From positions 5,438,001 through 5,502,000 of the forward strand of contig NZ_CP064689.1 of NCBI RefSeq assembly GCF_023100945.1: a stretch of DNA of 64,000 nucleotides, given 5' to 3'. Origin of the DNA: Bradyrhizobium sp. 200 (lineage in GTDB: Bacteria > Pseudomonadota > Alphaproteobacteria > Rhizobiales > Xanthobacteraceae). Numbering within the stretch: position 1 is the first letter of the stretch; each line of letters starts with the position of its first letter. Positions 21,760 through 31,482 of the stretch are shown here, piece by piece. The notes below the pieces were generated by a model. It made no database searches and was not told the origin of the DNA. It worked only from the letters and a program-made list of their open reading frames with translations. The translations under genes and the position numbers were made by a program.

Positions 21760-22020
21760 GTTACTGCAGGATCAGCGCATCGTTTGACGTACGCCGGGCG
21801 GCATGGCGCCGCGTGCCAGTTTCGAATGATCGCGGTCGAGCGCGTTAGATCGCGTATGATTATATCAGACATCATACAGCGCCTGTGCCGCTGCGGGGTC
21901 CTTCCAGTAGAATAAATAGCGTGCGCGAAAAACTGATTTTCTGTAACGACTCCAACGTGATTTGCCCGGTCCAGTCTCTGCCGCAAAAATATTCCGCTTC
22001 GCGCGAGACCCAAATCAGCC

Positions 22021-22497
22021 TTACAACTCGCGCCATCCCGTCCCGGTAGAGGGGCGTTGGCCATCGTCACGAACGTTGGGACGGGTTGCGGTGGACGCGG
22101 CAGCGTTGGGCGCGTGGTCGTGTTTGCAGGGCGGGCCTTGGTCCGTGAGCGGACACAACGTGCGGACGACTGGCGAAGCTGCGTACGGCAAAGCCGTGTG
22201 GTCCTGGCACCCGTTGCTGGTGTCAAGCCGGCGGAGGAGCGTCGACCCAACCGGGTTTTGACAATCCTTCAATCCGCCGGCGACGGAGGCAAGAGGAATT
22301 CGTCTCCGGGGAGAGCGCGGTATAAGCCGTAAAACCATTGCGCAGGGAATGCCGGGCTGCTCCGGCTGTACCTGTATGCTCGTGTGCGTTTTCTTTGCGC
22401 TATTTGCACACGAGACCGCGGGTGCAGCAAGCACCCGGCATTCCCTGCGCCCTCTTCTTCTGGGCGAATGATTTTGCAAACCTCGGGTGCATCGCAC
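22021..22497 (-). repeat. Recurrent Bradyrhizobium-type intergenic repeat with spurious frame
   Basis: The minus-strand frame includes HSPRRRGRRECRVLAAP, GIPCAMVL, and CQDHTALPYA. I recall very similar short frames repeated many times in Bradyrhizobium genomes. These look like translated repeat DNA rather than genes. I give no function. Confidence 0.5.
22340..22450. repeat. Large inverted repeat element
   Basis: Seventeen-base perfect arms, GCGCAGGGAATGCCGGG (22340-22356) and its complement (22434-22450), enclose an inner CGTGTG/CACACG stem (22381-22386, 22407-22412). The whole 111-base element could fold as one hairpin in DNA or RNA. Confidence 0.8.
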
Positions 22498-22531
22498 CGC
22501 GAGAAGGCGGAAGTGTATTCAGTGGAAGCCA

Positions 22532-22612
22532 CGTCATTGCGAGCGCAGCGAAGCAATCCATTGCCACCTCGCATGCGGAAGGATGGATTGCTTCGCTTCG
22601 CTCGCAATGACG
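22532..22612. repeat. REP-like hairpin element
   Basis: Arms of 29 bases (22532-22560 and 22584-22612) that begin CGTCATTGCGAGCG and differ at only one position when paired, with a 23-base loop. CGTCATTGCGAG...GCAATCCA hairpins of this type are widespread in Bradyrhizobium and some other bacteria. Confidence 0.82.
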
Positions 22613-22722
22613 AGTCCTTCTATTCAGAACAATTCGCAACAAAAGCCTTCTGCAAGTGATTGGCGATTGCGCCGCCGACTGTCCGCTTTAATCTTACCAG
22701 ACGCCCTGCTAGACCCTCGCCC

Positions 22723-24099
22723 ATGAACAGCGTCCCCACCATCAAGACCAACGTCGCGGCGATCTCGATCTTCGCCAGCGCCGGCATGGCTGCGGCGAAA
22801 TTCGCCGTCGGCATCGCGATCGGCTCGCTCGCGCTGATCTCGGAGGCCCTGCACTCCTCGGTCGACGTGGTGGCAACCGTCATCACCTGGCTGGTAGTTC
22901 GGGTCTCCGACCAGCCGGCCGACGAAGAGCATCATTACGGTCACGGCAAGTTCGAGAGCCTGTCGGCGCTCTTCGTCATCGCCCTGCTCTACGTGCTGGC
23001 CGGCGGCATCCTGGTCGAATCCTGGAGCCGCCTGCGCGAAGGCGCCCCGCCACCGACGATATCGGCTATTCCCTTCGTGGTGCTGGTGATCGATATCGCG
23101 GTGAATTTCTGGCGCGCGCGGGCGCTGCATCGCACCGCACGCGAGACCCGAAGCCAGGCGCTGGCGGCGGACGCGCTGCATTTCGCATCCGATGTGCTTG
23201 GTTCGACCGCGGTCATCATCGGGCTCGTGCTGACGGGCTTGGGCTTTGCCTGGGGCGACTCGGCCGCGGCCATCGCGGTTGCCGTGATGATATCGATCCT
23301 GGGCCTGCGGCTCGGGCGCTCCACCATCGAAACCCTGCTCGACCGTGCGCCGCAGGGCGCTTCGGAGAAGGCCATCGCCGCCATTCGCTCGGTGCCCGGC
23401 GTGGTCGGCGTCGAGCGCCTGCGGGTTCGCATGGTCGGGCCGACGCATTTCATCGATGCCATCGCAAAAGTGCCGCGCACCTACCCGATCGACCGGGTCG
23501 AGGCGATCAAGAAGAATGCGCAGAAAGCCGTCAGCGAAGCGCTCGGCGACGCCGATCTCACCTTCACCGCGGTGCCGGTCATGCGCGACAATGAGAGCGT
23601 GCGCGAGCGCATCATGGTGATCGCCCGCAATTCCGGCCTCGCCGTCCACCATGTCACCGTGCACGACCTCGGCGAAAAGCTGATTGTCGGCATCGACCTC
23701 GAGGTCGACGGCGACATGGAGCTTGCGGCGGCCCACGAGGTTACCCGCGTGCTGGAGCGCAACATCCGCGAGGATTTCGGCGAGGACGTCGAGGTCGACA
23801 CCCACATCGAACCGCTCGAGCCGGAGCTGCCGCACGGCACCGACGCCGCGCCCGAGCGCGTCGAGACCATCAAGGCCGCACTGTCGCGCTTTGCCGGCAA
23901 TGGCGCGATCCATGACATTCACAATGTCCGGGTTCGTGACACCGACGCCGGCGAAATAGTTAATTTCCATTGCCGCGCCGCGCCGTCGATGAGCGTCGTC
24001 AAGGTGCACGAGAACGTCGACGAGATCGAGCGCGCGCTGCGCCGCGCGTTTCCCTCGATCAAGCGCGTGATCAGTCATGCCGAGCCGCCGCGCGCGTAG
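22723..24099 (+). CDS. Cation diffusion facilitator metal efflux transporter
   Basis: A 458-residue CDF protein. Six membrane helices fill residues about 10-215. The metal site is visible as HSSVD in helix 2 (ALHSSVDV) and HFASD in helix 5 (ADALHFASDV), with HHYGHGKFE after helix 2. The C-terminal cytoplasmic part contains two ferredoxin-like metal-regulatory domains rather than one, making it longer than the usual 300 residues. It would exchange protons for Zn, Fe or Mn. ATG 22723 fits the start of the first helix best. Its proximity to two uptake modules is suggestive only. Confidence 0.9.
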   Translation: MNSVPTIKTNVAAISIFASAGMAAAKFAVGIAIGSLALISEALHSSVDVVATVITWLVVRVSDQPADEEHHYGHGKFESLSALFVIALLYVLAGGILVESWSRLREGAPPPTISAIPFVVLVIDIAVNFWRARALHRTARETRSQALAADALHFASDVLGSTAVIIGLVLTGLGFAWGDSAAAIAVAVMISILGLRLGRSTIETLLDRAPQGASEKAIAAIRSVPGVVGVERLRVRMVGPTHFIDAIAKVPRTYPIDRVEAIKKNAQKAVSEALGDADLTFTAVPVMRDNESVRERIMVIARNSGLAVHHVTVHDLGEKLIVGIDLEVDGDMELAAAHEVTRVLERNIREDFGEDVEVDTHIEPLEPELPHGTDAAPERVETIKAALSRFAGNGAIHDIHNVRVRDTDAGEIVNFHCRAAPSMSVVKVHENVDEIERALRRAFPSIKRVISHAEPPRA

Positions 24100-24292
24100 A
24101 TTTGCGGGCGCGTTCTCGTTTCGGACTCGCCTTGGCGGTGCCCTATTTCGCGTTGGACAACATTTATTTCGAATTAACGAATCGTTGACTCTCGACAGCC
24201 CGGAAAAACTGGATTCAAATCGCTATGATTCGGAATGACGCGGGGTTCCTTCCGGACAATGTGCAAAAGAGCCTTCGGCGGGGGTCTAAAGC
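24100..24292. other. Intergenic region upstream of the histidine kinase
   Basis: About 190 bases, AT-richer near 24160-24230, that should hold the kinase promoter. No hairpin or gene seen. Confidence 0.4.
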
Positions 24293-26596
24293 ATGGCGCG
24301 CGCGCATGCGGCGAACGCATGTGTCCAATCCGATTCGATCAAGGGATTGGCGCAATCGATCGCAAAACCTGCCTACCACCGGCTGCTCACCGCTGAGCCG
24401 GCGCTTCGTCGCGCCGTCCCGACCCTCATCATTGCCTTCCTCATCACCATCTGCCTCGGCGCCTTCGTGCAAGTGATCGACCAGAGCCGGCAAAAACGTG
24501 CCGCCATGAAGCGCGACCTCTCCGCGCTGTCGGAGCTGCTGGCCGAACGCCTCGACCGCTTTGCCTCGGTCCGGCAGGACCGTATGGCCAACATCGAGCG
24601 GTTGCAGAGCCTGCTGCCCGACCTGATTCCGGCCTGGGGCGTTTCCTCCGGCCGCCATGTCATCATCACCGGCGCCGATCACCGGATTCTGGCCCGCGTC
24701 CCCGTCGAGGGCAGCCTCGGCGGCAGCGATCACGTCCTCGACATCATCAGCACGGCGCAACTGCTCGCCACTCCCGTTCAGCAGGGCGTCGTCAACGACA
24801 TGACGCTGCCGAACGGCAATGGCGCCATGGCGATCTCGCGGCTGGTGAAATCGTTGCCGGGCCAGGTCGTCGTCATTCAGGAGAAGAACGAGCCGCTGTG
24901 GGGTTCGGATGCCGCATTGTCGGTGACGCTGTCGGCCACCACGGGCTTCGTCGTGCTGATCCTCGGCTTCGCCTTCCACTGGCAGTCGACCCGCGCCCGC
25001 GAGGGCGATCTCATCAACGACGCGGTGCGCGGCCGGATCGACACCGCGCTCAACCGCGGCCGCTGCGGATTGTGGGACTGGGACCTCTCCCGCGGCAGGA
25101 TCTTCTGGTCGGCGTCGATGTTCACGATGCTCGGGCTCGACTCCCGCAACGACCTCCTCACCTTCGGCGAAGTCAACGCGCTGGTGAAATCCGACGACAT
25201 CGACCTGTTTGCGATCGCCGACCAGATGATCGCCGGCCAGCTCGACTACATCGACCAGAGCTTCCGCATGCAGCACACCGGCGGCCACTGGATCTGGCTG
25301 CGGGTGCGCTGCGAGCTCAGCCACACTTCGGCCGACGGCGGCTTGCACCTGATCGGCATCGCGGTCGACATCACCGAGCAGAAGAGCCTCGCCGAGAAGA
25401 CCGTGGAGGCCGACCTCAGGCTGCGCGACGCGATCGAGACCATCCCGGAAGCCTTCGTGCTGTGGGACGCGGAAGACCGCCTGGTGCTCTGCAATTCGCA
25501 TTTCCAGCGCCTGCACAAGCTGCCGGATACCGCGGTGACCCCCGGCACATCCTACGAGACCGTGATCGAGGTCGGCAGCATGCCGGAGGTGCGCACCAGA
25601 CTGCAGGAGACCGGCGCGCAAGCGCCGGGAGCCCGCACCTTCGAAGCGCAGCTCGACGACGGAAGCTGGCTGCACATCTCCGAGCGCCGCACCAAGGACG
25701 GCGGTTACGTCTCGGTCGGTACCGACATCACCCGCATCAAGGAGCACGAGCAGAAGCTGATCGAAAACGACGCCCGCCTGCGCGCCAACGTGATCGACCT
25801 GAAGCGCTCGCAAGCCGAGCTCGCCGACCTCGCCGAAAAATACTCGCAAGAAAAGAATCGCGCCGAGGAAGCCAACCAGGCGAAATCCAAGTTCCTCGCC
25901 AATATGAGCCACGAACTGCGCACGCCGCTGAACGCCATCATCGGCTTCTCCGAGATCATGGGCAGCGGCATGTTCGGGGTGCTCGGTTCCGACAAGTATC
26001 AGGAGTACTGCCACGACATCCTCACCAGCGGGAAATACCTGCTCGAAGTCATCAACGACATCCTCGACATGTCGAAGATCGAGGCCGGCCGCATGAAGCT
26101 CGACATGGAAGAGCTCGACCTGTCGAAGATACTGGCGGAATCGCTGCGGGTGGTGTCCGGACGCGCCGAGGACAAGCACCTGACGCTGGACGCCGATATC
26201 GAAAGCACGATTTCCGTGATGGCCGACCGCCGCGCAGTCAAGCAAATCTTCGTCAACCTGCTGTCGAACGCCGTGAAGTTCACCCCCGACGACGGCAGGG
26301 TCACCGTGCGGAGCCGCGTGCTGCCGGGCTCGATCGTGCTGATGATCGCCGATACCGGCATCGGCATCGCGCCCGCCTCGCTGCGGCGGCTGGGCAAGCC
26401 GTTCGAACAGGTCGAGAGCCAGCTCACCAAGACCTACCAGGGCTCGGGCCTCGGCCTGGCTATCGCGCGGTCGCTGACCAGCCTGCATGGCGGGACGATG
26501 CGGCTGCGCTCGAAGCTCGGCACCGGCACCGTGGTGCGCATCACGCTGCCCCGCGACGCCCGTTCAACCGAGACAACCAACCAGGTCGCCGCCTGA
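24293..26596 (+). CDS. Membrane-bound PAS-domain sensor histidine kinase
   Basis: A 767-residue kinase. It has a first membrane helix about 42-62, a periplasmic sensor region, a second helix about 205-228, two PAS segments (about 240-360 and 375-490), a coiled-coil linker, and HisKA with phospho-acceptor His540 in NMSHELRTPLNAI. The HATPase domain has N-box NLLSNAVKF, G1 DTGIGI and G2 GSGLGL. All catalytic features are intact. No response regulator is adjacent, so it is an orphan kinase whose partner cannot be named. ATG 24293 leaves an N-terminal basic segment before helix 1. Confidence 0.92.
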   Translation: MARAHAANACVQSDSIKGLAQSIAKPAYHRLLTAEPALRRAVPTLIIAFLITICLGAFVQVIDQSRQKRAAMKRDLSALSELLAERLDRFASVRQDRMANIERLQSLLPDLIPAWGVSSGRHVIITGADHRILARVPVEGSLGGSDHVLDIISTAQLLATPVQQGVVNDMTLPNGNGAMAISRLVKSLPGQVVVIQEKNEPLWGSDAALSVTLSATTGFVVLILGFAFHWQSTRAREGDLINDAVRGRIDTALNRGRCGLWDWDLSRGRIFWSASMFTMLGLDSRNDLLTFGEVNALVKSDDIDLFAIADQMIAGQLDYIDQSFRMQHTGGHWIWLRVRCELSHTSADGGLHLIGIAVDITEQKSLAEKTVEADLRLRDAIETIPEAFVLWDAEDRLVLCNSHFQRLHKLPDTAVTPGTSYETVIEVGSMPEVRTRLQETGAQAPGARTFEAQLDDGSWLHISERRTKDGGYVSVGTDITRIKEHEQKLIENDARLRANVIDLKRSQAELADLAEKYSQEKNRAEEANQAKSKFLANMSHELRTPLNAIIGFSEIMGSGMFGVLGSDKYQEYCHDILTSGKYLLEVINDILDMSKIEAGRMKLDMEELDLSKILAESLRVVSGRAEDKHLTLDADIESTISVMADRRAVKQIFVNLLSNAVKFTPDDGRVTVRSRVLPGSIVLMIADTGIGIAPASLRRLGKPFEQVESQLTKTYQGSGLGLAIARSLTSLHGGTMRLRSKLGTGTVVRITLPRDARSTETTNQVAA

Positions 26597-26605
26597 CTTC
26601 CCCGC

Positions 26606-27391
26606 TCAGGCGCCCTTCTTTGACCTGGTGGTCGCAACCAGCACCAGCATGAACGAAACCGCGGTCATCAGCGTGCTGATGGCCGCAATCGTCGGGTCGA
26701 TCTCGTCGCGGAGCGCGGTGAACATCCGCTTGGTCAGCGGCTGATACTGGCCGCCGGAAATGAACAGCGCGACGATGGTCTCGTCCATTGCGGAGATGAA
26801 GGCGAAGATGCCGCCCGCGGTCACGCTGGCCTTGATCTGCGGCAACGTCACCACGAAGAAGCTGCGCAGCCTGTTCATGCCGAGGCTGCGCGCCACCATC
26901 TCCTGCGTGGCATCAAAACTCTGCAGCCCCGCCGCGACCGAGATCACGACATAGGGCAAACCAAGCATGACGTTGGCGAGCACGAGGCCGGTCATGGTCG
27001 AGACCAGGCCGACCTTGGCGAAGACGAAGAAGATGCCGACCGCGGTGATGATGATCGGCACCACCAGCGGCAGCAGCAGGGTCACGTGGATCAGCCGCAT
27101 GATGCGCCATTTCGACTGGCTGATCGCGTAGGCCGCCGCAACGCCGAGCGGAGTCGCGATGACGACGGTGAGCACGGCAACCGTCAGCGTCACGCGGGTC
27201 GCCTGCATCCAGGCCGGATTGCCGACATACTCCTGATACCAGCGCAGCGACAGCGACGGCGGCGGAAAACTCAGGTAGCGCGCGGCCGAGAACGACATCG
27301 GCGCGATGATCAGGATCGGCAGGATCAGATAGAGCAGCACCAGCGCGCAGGTCACGACCAGGGCAATGCGGAACGGGCGGGACATCGTCAT
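26606..27391 (-). CDS. ABC transporter permease, spermidine/putrescine type (PotC-like)
   Basis: A 261-residue permease with six hydrophobic helices and the EAA loop (ARSLGMNRLRSFFVVTLPQI, residues about 165-184). It is the last gene of a six-gene minus-strand operon. The ATG at 27391 overlaps the stop of the preceding permease (ATGA), so translation is coupled. With its partner at 27388-28257 it would form the membrane pore for a polyamine-like or other amine solute delivered by the binding protein. Confidence 0.93.
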   Translation of the reverse strand: MTMSRPFRIALVVTCALVLLYLILPILIIAPMSFSAARYLSFPPPSLSLRWYQEYVGNPAWMQATRVTLTVAVLTVVIATPLGVAAAYAISQSKWRIMRLIHVTLLLPLVVPIIITAVGIFFVFAKVGLVSTMTGLVLANVMLGLPYVVISVAAGLQSFDATQEMVARSLGMNRLRSFFVVTLPQIKASVTAGGIFAFISAMDETIVALFISGGQYQPLTKRMFTALRDEIDPTIAAISTLMTAVSFMLVLVATTRSKKGA

Positions 27392-28257
27392 TTTTGCCCC
27401 AACACGCGATCGAGCGGAATGAAGCGGCTGACCGCGAAGAAGATCGCGCCGACCGCGACCAGCAGCACCACGCCGACCGCGCTGGCGGCGCCCCACTGGT
27501 CGTAAAGTTCGACATTGCGGCTCACCAGCATCGAGATCATGATGGTGCGGCCGCCCCCGAGCAATTCAGGCGTGATGTAGAAGCCGAGGGTGAGCACGAA
27601 CACCAGCGTAGACCCCGCGAGCACCCCGGGTAGCGAGAGCGGCACAAATATCCGCCAGAAGGTGAGCATCGGACCGGCGCCGAGACTGGCGCCGGCCTGC
27701 ATCAGATCGCGCGGGATCTGCTGCATGGTAGCGTAGAGCGGCAGCACCATGAACGGCAGCAGGATGTGCAGGGTCGCGACGATGGTGCCGAAACTGTTGT
27801 GGACCAGCGCCAGCGGCTCGTCGATCACGCCGAGCTGGCGCAGGAGCTGGTTGATGACGCCGGTCCGTTGCAGCAGCGCGAGCCAGGCATAGGCGCGGAC
27901 CAGCACGCTGGTCCAGAACGGCAGCACCACCAGCGCCAGGATGATGATGCCCCACCTCCTTGGAGCGATGCTTGCCGCGTAGGCGATGGGATAGCCGAGC
28001 AGCAGCGCCAGCAGCGTCACCAGCAGGCTGATCTGGAACGTCAGGGCAAAGCTGCGCCAGTAGATGTCCTCGCTCCAGATCCGGCGGTAATTATCGAGCG
28101 TAAAGCCGTTGTGATAGACCGACTGCCAGGCGAGCCAGCCGACCGGCAGCACGACCAGCAGCAGGATCACGAGCAGCGCCGGCAGCGCCAGCGCCAGCAT
28201 CAGGCGCTGTTCGCGACGTTGGTGGAGTACCGAGAGGTCCTGCACGGGGCTGCTCAT
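27388..28257 (-). CDS. ABC transporter permease, spermidine/putrescine type (PotB-like)
   Basis: A 289-residue permease with a cytoplasmic N-terminus, first helix about 20-45 and the EAA-type loop (AGASLGAGPMLTFWRIFVPLSLP, about residues 185-207). The start at 28257 follows AGGATCACA; a longer in-frame start exists at 28314 but lacks a ribosome site. Translation is coupled to the next permease. It is the partner of the PotC-like protein in the same operon. Confidence 0.92.
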   Translation of the reverse strand: MSSPVQDLSVLHQRREQRLMLALALPALLVILLLVVLPVGWLAWQSVYHNGFTLDNYRRIWSEDIYWRSFALTFQISLLVTLLALLLGYPIAYAASIAPRRWGIIILALVVLPFWTSVLVRAYAWLALLQRTGVINQLLRQLGVIDEPLALVHNSFGTIVATLHILLPFMVLPLYATMQQIPRDLMQAGASLGAGPMLTFWRIFVPLSLPGVLAGSTLVFVLTLGFYITPELLGGGRTIMISMLVSRNVELYDQWGAASAVGVVLLVAVGAIFFAVSRFIPLDRVLGQK

Positions 28258-28314
28258 TGTGATCCTGCGATGGCGCGGCATGCTGACGAATGCCGCGCCG
28301 GGTTGCCAGCCCAA

Positions 28315-29364
28315 CTATTTCTGCATGAAGCCGACCCAGCGTTTTTCCGCGGCCTCGCCGGCCGGCGACGACCACCAGGCGTAGGACATCAGCGCCTGCC
28401 TGGCCGCGTTTTCCGGTGCGCTCGGCAGTTGCGCGACACGCTCCGGCTTGATGACGCCGGTGTCGAAGGCCTTCGGGTTGGCCGGACCGTAATCGATGTG
28501 CAGCGGCAAATTGGCCTGGTGGACGGGATCGACCGCCTCGTTCAGGAAGCGGACTGCGGTTGCGAGATTGGGTGCCGCCTTGAGAATGCAGAGCGAGGTG
28601 CTCTGCAGGATGCCCTGATTGTAGGTGAAGTCGACCTTGGCGCCCTCCTTGACCAGCGCGCTGACGCGGCCGTTCCAGGCCATCACCATGTCGACTTCCC
28701 CGTCATTGAGGAGCTGTGCCGATTGCGCCCCCGAGGTCCACCACACCGTGACGTTGGGCTTGATCTCCTCGAGCTTTTTGAAGGCGCGGTCGACGTCGAG
28801 CGGATAAAGCTTGTCGGGCGCAACACCGTCGGCCATCAGCGCCGCCTCGAGCGTCGCGATCGGATGATTGCGCAGCGCGCGGCGGCCGGGAAACTTCTTC
28901 ACGTCCCAGAAATCGGCCCAGCTATTGGGCGCGGCGCCCGCCGCAAATTTTTTCTGGCTGTATGCGAGCACGCTCGAATAGAACTCGTAGGCTACCGAAT
29001 AGGGGGAACGATAGGCCTCGGGCATTGCGGCGCCGTTCGGCAATTTCGAGAAATCGAGTTTTTCGAGCAGCCCCTGCTCGCCGCCGCGCAGGCAATAGCC
29101 GGTCGGCACATCGACCACGTCCCAGGTCGGCTTGCCGCTGGCGACCTGCGATTTGATCGCAGGCCAGGCGTCGGGGATGCTGTCCTGGTTGATGGTGATG
29201 CCGAGCTTCTTGGCGGAGGGATCGAGGATCGCGACGGTCTGCGCTTTCTGGTAGGCGCCGCCCTGCGACACGAAGGTGATCTGGTCGGCACGAGCCGAAA
29301 GACTGGCCAACGCCGCCAGGGAGACGCCAAGCAGTGCTCGCCGGCACAAAGATGCAATCATCAT
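28315..29364 (-). CDS. ABC transporter extracellular solute-binding protein (PotD-like)
   Basis: A 349-residue periplasmic binding protein. Its signal peptide (about residues 1-26) ends in ASLSARA before DQITFVSQGG. The SBP fold of the spermidine/putrescine-type family is seen in the WDVVDVPTG and NDGEVDMVMAWNGR segments. ATG 29364 follows GAGGGG at a seven-base spacing; a TTG two codons earlier is less likely. It lies between the permeases and the FAD oxidoreductase in the operon. Ligand not known. Confidence 0.9.
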   Translation of the reverse strand: MMIASLCRRALLGVSLAALASLSARADQITFVSQGGAYQKAQTVAILDPSAKKLGITINQDSIPDAWPAIKSQVASGKPTWDVVDVPTGYCLRGGEQGLLEKLDFSKLPNGAAMPEAYRSPYSVAYEFYSSVLAYSQKKFAAGAAPNSWADFWDVKKFPGRRALRNHPIATLEAALMADGVAPDKLYPLDVDRAFKKLEEIKPNVTVWWTSGAQSAQLLNDGEVDMVMAWNGRVSALVKEGAKVDFTYNQGILQSTSLCILKAAPNLATAVRFLNEAVDPVHQANLPLHIDYGPANPKAFDTGVIKPERVAQLPSAPENAARQALMSYAWWSSPAGEAAEKRWVGFMQK

Positions 29365-29400
29365 GTTCAACCCCTCTTGTTATGGCCGGGCCGGCAACGC

Positions 29401-30708
29401 CTACCGCCCGACCGCATCCAGAAACTGGTACCAGCCGGCCACCATGCGGACGGCCGGTTCGCGGAACGCATAGAATGGAATAGTCTTGAGACGACGAGCA
29501 TCGAGCAGGCCGAGATCGACCTTCTCCCCGCGCACGAGGGCCGCGAGGTAGCGGCCCATCAGGCTCGACATCGCGACGCCGGCGCCGTTGTACCCGACCG
29601 AATAAAGGGTGCGATCATCGAGACGGCCAACATGCGGCACGGAATCGATCGTCATCGCGACGAGACCCGACCATTTGAACGCGAGCGGAATATCCGCAAG
29701 CTCCGGGAAGATGCCGACCATTGCCTTGCGCAGCGCATCGAAGGCGCTTTCGGAATCCTGCTTGCCGAAGGCGCCGCGTCCGCCGAAGATGACGCGGTCG
29801 TCAACCTTGCGGAACCAGCGCATCATGCGCTTGGTCTCGGTGTAAGTGCGTCCCGTCGGCATCAGGCTGCCGGCGAGGTTCGGCGACAATTTTTCGGTAG
29901 CGATGAGAGCGCTTCGGAACGGCACCAGCGTCCGCTGCACGCGCGCGGTGGCCGACGTCAAATCGGAATAGCTGTTGGTGGCGATGATCGCCTGGCGCGC
30001 CCGCACGACGCCATCAGGCGTTTCCGCCACGACACCGTCGCCGTCGCGACGCAGCGCGAGCACCGGGCTTTCCTGAAAGACCGGCACGCCGCGCTGCGCC
30101 ACGCCCCTGGCGAGGCCCCGCAAATAGTTCAGCGGATGGATGCCGCCGGAGCCGGGATTGAGAATCCCGCCGACAAAGACCTGCGAGCCCGTCTCGTCGC
30201 GCACCTGGTGCGGGTCGAGGATCCTGACCTCGGTGTCGCGCATCTCGCGCGTCATCCAGGCGGCTTCGTCGATCGCGGCCCGCAGCGTCGCATCGTTATG
30301 GGCGGCCTTGACCTGCCCTGTGCGTGTCAGCCGCGCGCCGGTGATGCCGAATTCGGACACCAGCTCCTCGACCATGTCGACGGACTCATGCGCGATCTCG
30401 TACATGCGCTGCGCCATGGCGCGGCCGTGGGCGGCGTCGATGTCGCGGAACGAGAGGCGGAATTTGGCGGTGATGACGCCGCCATTGCGGCCGCTCGCGC
30501 CCCAGCCGGGATGGTTGGCTTCGACTACGACCGGCGAAAGGCCGCTCTTCGCGATATGATGGGCGGCCGACAACCCGGTATAGCCCGCGCCAATGATGAC
30601 GACATCGGCCTTTGTCTCGCCGGCAAGCTTCGGAAAGGCGGGCAACGGCTCCGCCGTGTCCGCCCAGAGCGAGGCGGCCGGTGCCATTGGGGTCCAGACC
30701 TCTGCCAT
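29401..30708 (-). CDS. FAD-dependent amine/amino-acid oxidoreductase (DAO family)
   Basis: A 435-residue DAO-family flavoprotein. The FAD dinucleotide motif VVIIGAGYTGLSAAHH is near residue 36-51, followed by the GWGASGRNGG active-site entry motif around 68-77. It resembles gamma-glutamylputrescine oxidoreductases and other amine oxidases. In the operon it follows the HAD gene and precedes the binding protein, so it most likely oxidises the imported amine or its conjugate. The C-terminal YNGAGVAMSSLMGR supports the family. Exact substrate uncertain. Confidence 0.9.
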   Translation of the reverse strand: MAEVWTPMAPAASLWADTAEPLPAFPKLAGETKADVVIIGAGYTGLSAAHHIAKSGLSPVVVEANHPGWGASGRNGGVITAKFRLSFRDIDAAHGRAMAQRMYEIAHESVDMVEELVSEFGITGARLTRTGQVKAAHNDATLRAAIDEAAWMTREMRDTEVRILDPHQVRDETGSQVFVGGILNPGSGGIHPLNYLRGLARGVAQRGVPVFQESPVLALRRDGDGVVAETPDGVVRARQAIIATNSYSDLTSATARVQRTLVPFRSALIATEKLSPNLAGSLMPTGRTYTETKRMMRWFRKVDDRVIFGGRGAFGKQDSESAFDALRKAMVGIFPELADIPLAFKWSGLVAMTIDSVPHVGRLDDRTLYSVGYNGAGVAMSSLMGRYLAALVRGEKVDLGLLDARRLKTIPFYAFREPAVRMVAGWYQFLDAVGR

Positions 30709-30726
30709 GTCAGCCGCCCTGCCCGT

Positions 30727-31482
30727 TCAGCTTCCAACCGCGGCGTCGGCGAACGCCTTCATCGTGGCGAAATGGAAATCGGGTTTTGTGAGCTGCGGCA
30801 CTTCGGGCGTACCGCCAAAACCTTTCATGCCTTGGCGCCGCTCGATCCAGCAGACCTTGTAGCCAAGCTGGCGGGCGATACCGATGTCGTGATGCTGGCT
30901 CTGCGCCACGTGCAATATTTCGGACTGCTTGTAGCCGAACGCCGACTGCCGGCCCTTGTTGTAGGCGAAGAATTCCGGATCGGGTTTTGCAACCCCGGTG
31001 TCGTCGGCGCAGACGGTATCGTGGAAGGGATTGCCCAGCGCGTGGGCATAGCAGGACAGCGCGACACGATCGGCATTGGTCATGGCGACCAGCCGGAACC
31101 GGGTGCGCAGGCGCTTCAGCGCCTCGACCGAATCCGAAAACGGCTGCCAGCGCAGCACGGCGAGCTGGAAGGCATCGCATACGGCATCGTCGGCCGGCAG
31201 CCCCAGTTCCCTGGCGAGGTAGCGGTAGACATGGAACATCACCTCGCTCGACCGCTCCGGATGCGCATCGCGGCCGCGCTTGTAGGAGGCGAAGATCTGA
31301 TCGTCGCTGAGTTCGGCCGCCTTCCGGCCGGAGATCTTGCGCACGGCATCGAGCACGCCGGTTTCGAAATCGATCAAGGTACCGACGACGTCGAAGGTGA
31401 GAATTTTGAAGCTATCATAGGACATTTTCATCTCTTGTTCTGGTTGGGCTATAGTTGCACTCGGACTTGACGGGGCATTCAT
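30727..31482 (-). CDS. HAD-superfamily haloacid dehalogenase type II-like hydrolase
   Basis: A 251-residue HAD hydrolase. The motif I nucleophile Asp is in LTFDVVGTLID (DVVGT), motif II is MTNADR, and motif III is the Lys in GVAKPDPEFF; an acidic motif IV follows. It groups with 2-haloacid dehalogenase type II sequences. Its ATG overlaps the stop of the upstream ABC ATPase (ATGA at 31479-31482); an internal ATG at 31431 is a possible shorter start. The operon context suggests a phosphatase or dehalogenase step linked to the imported compound. Confidence 0.86.
   Translation of the reverse strand: MNAPSSPSATIAQPEQEMKMSYDSFKILTFDVVGTLIDFETGVLDAVRKISGRKAAELSDDQIFASYKRGRDAHPERSSEVMFHVYRYLARELGLPADDAVCDAFQLAVLRWQPFSDSVEALKRLRTRFRLVAMTNADRVALSCYAHALGNPFHDTVCADDTGVAKPDPEFFAYNKGRQSAFGYKQSEILHVAQSQHHDIGIARQLGYKVCWIERRQGMKGFGGTPEVPQLTKPDFHFATMKAFADAAVGS

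Larger units (their letters stand above)
21760..22722. other. Long non-coding region rich in interspersed repeats
   Basis: Nearly 1 kb without a supportable gene between the copy-1 permease and the CDF transporter. It contains a family of hairpin elements (22340-22450 and 22532-22612) and an open frame (22021-22497, minus) resembling spurious 'hypothetical proteins' that recur in Bradyrhizobium intergenic repeats. Only the repeats are supportable. Confidence 0.6.

Noticed and set aside
22021..22497. A 158-residue minus-strand hypothetical protein
   Set aside because: Matches a class of repeat-derived frames I recall across Bradyrhizobium intergenic regions; treated as repeat DNA.
24215..26488. 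A 757-residue minus-strand frame opposite the histidine kinase
   Set aside because: Antisense of the kinase; high-GC genomes give long empty frames, and composition is the usual shadow pattern (Asp/His/Gly-rich).
27766..31470. A 1234-residue plus-strand frame across the amine ABC operon
   Set aside because: Shadow of six real minus-strand genes that have intact motifs and coupled starts.
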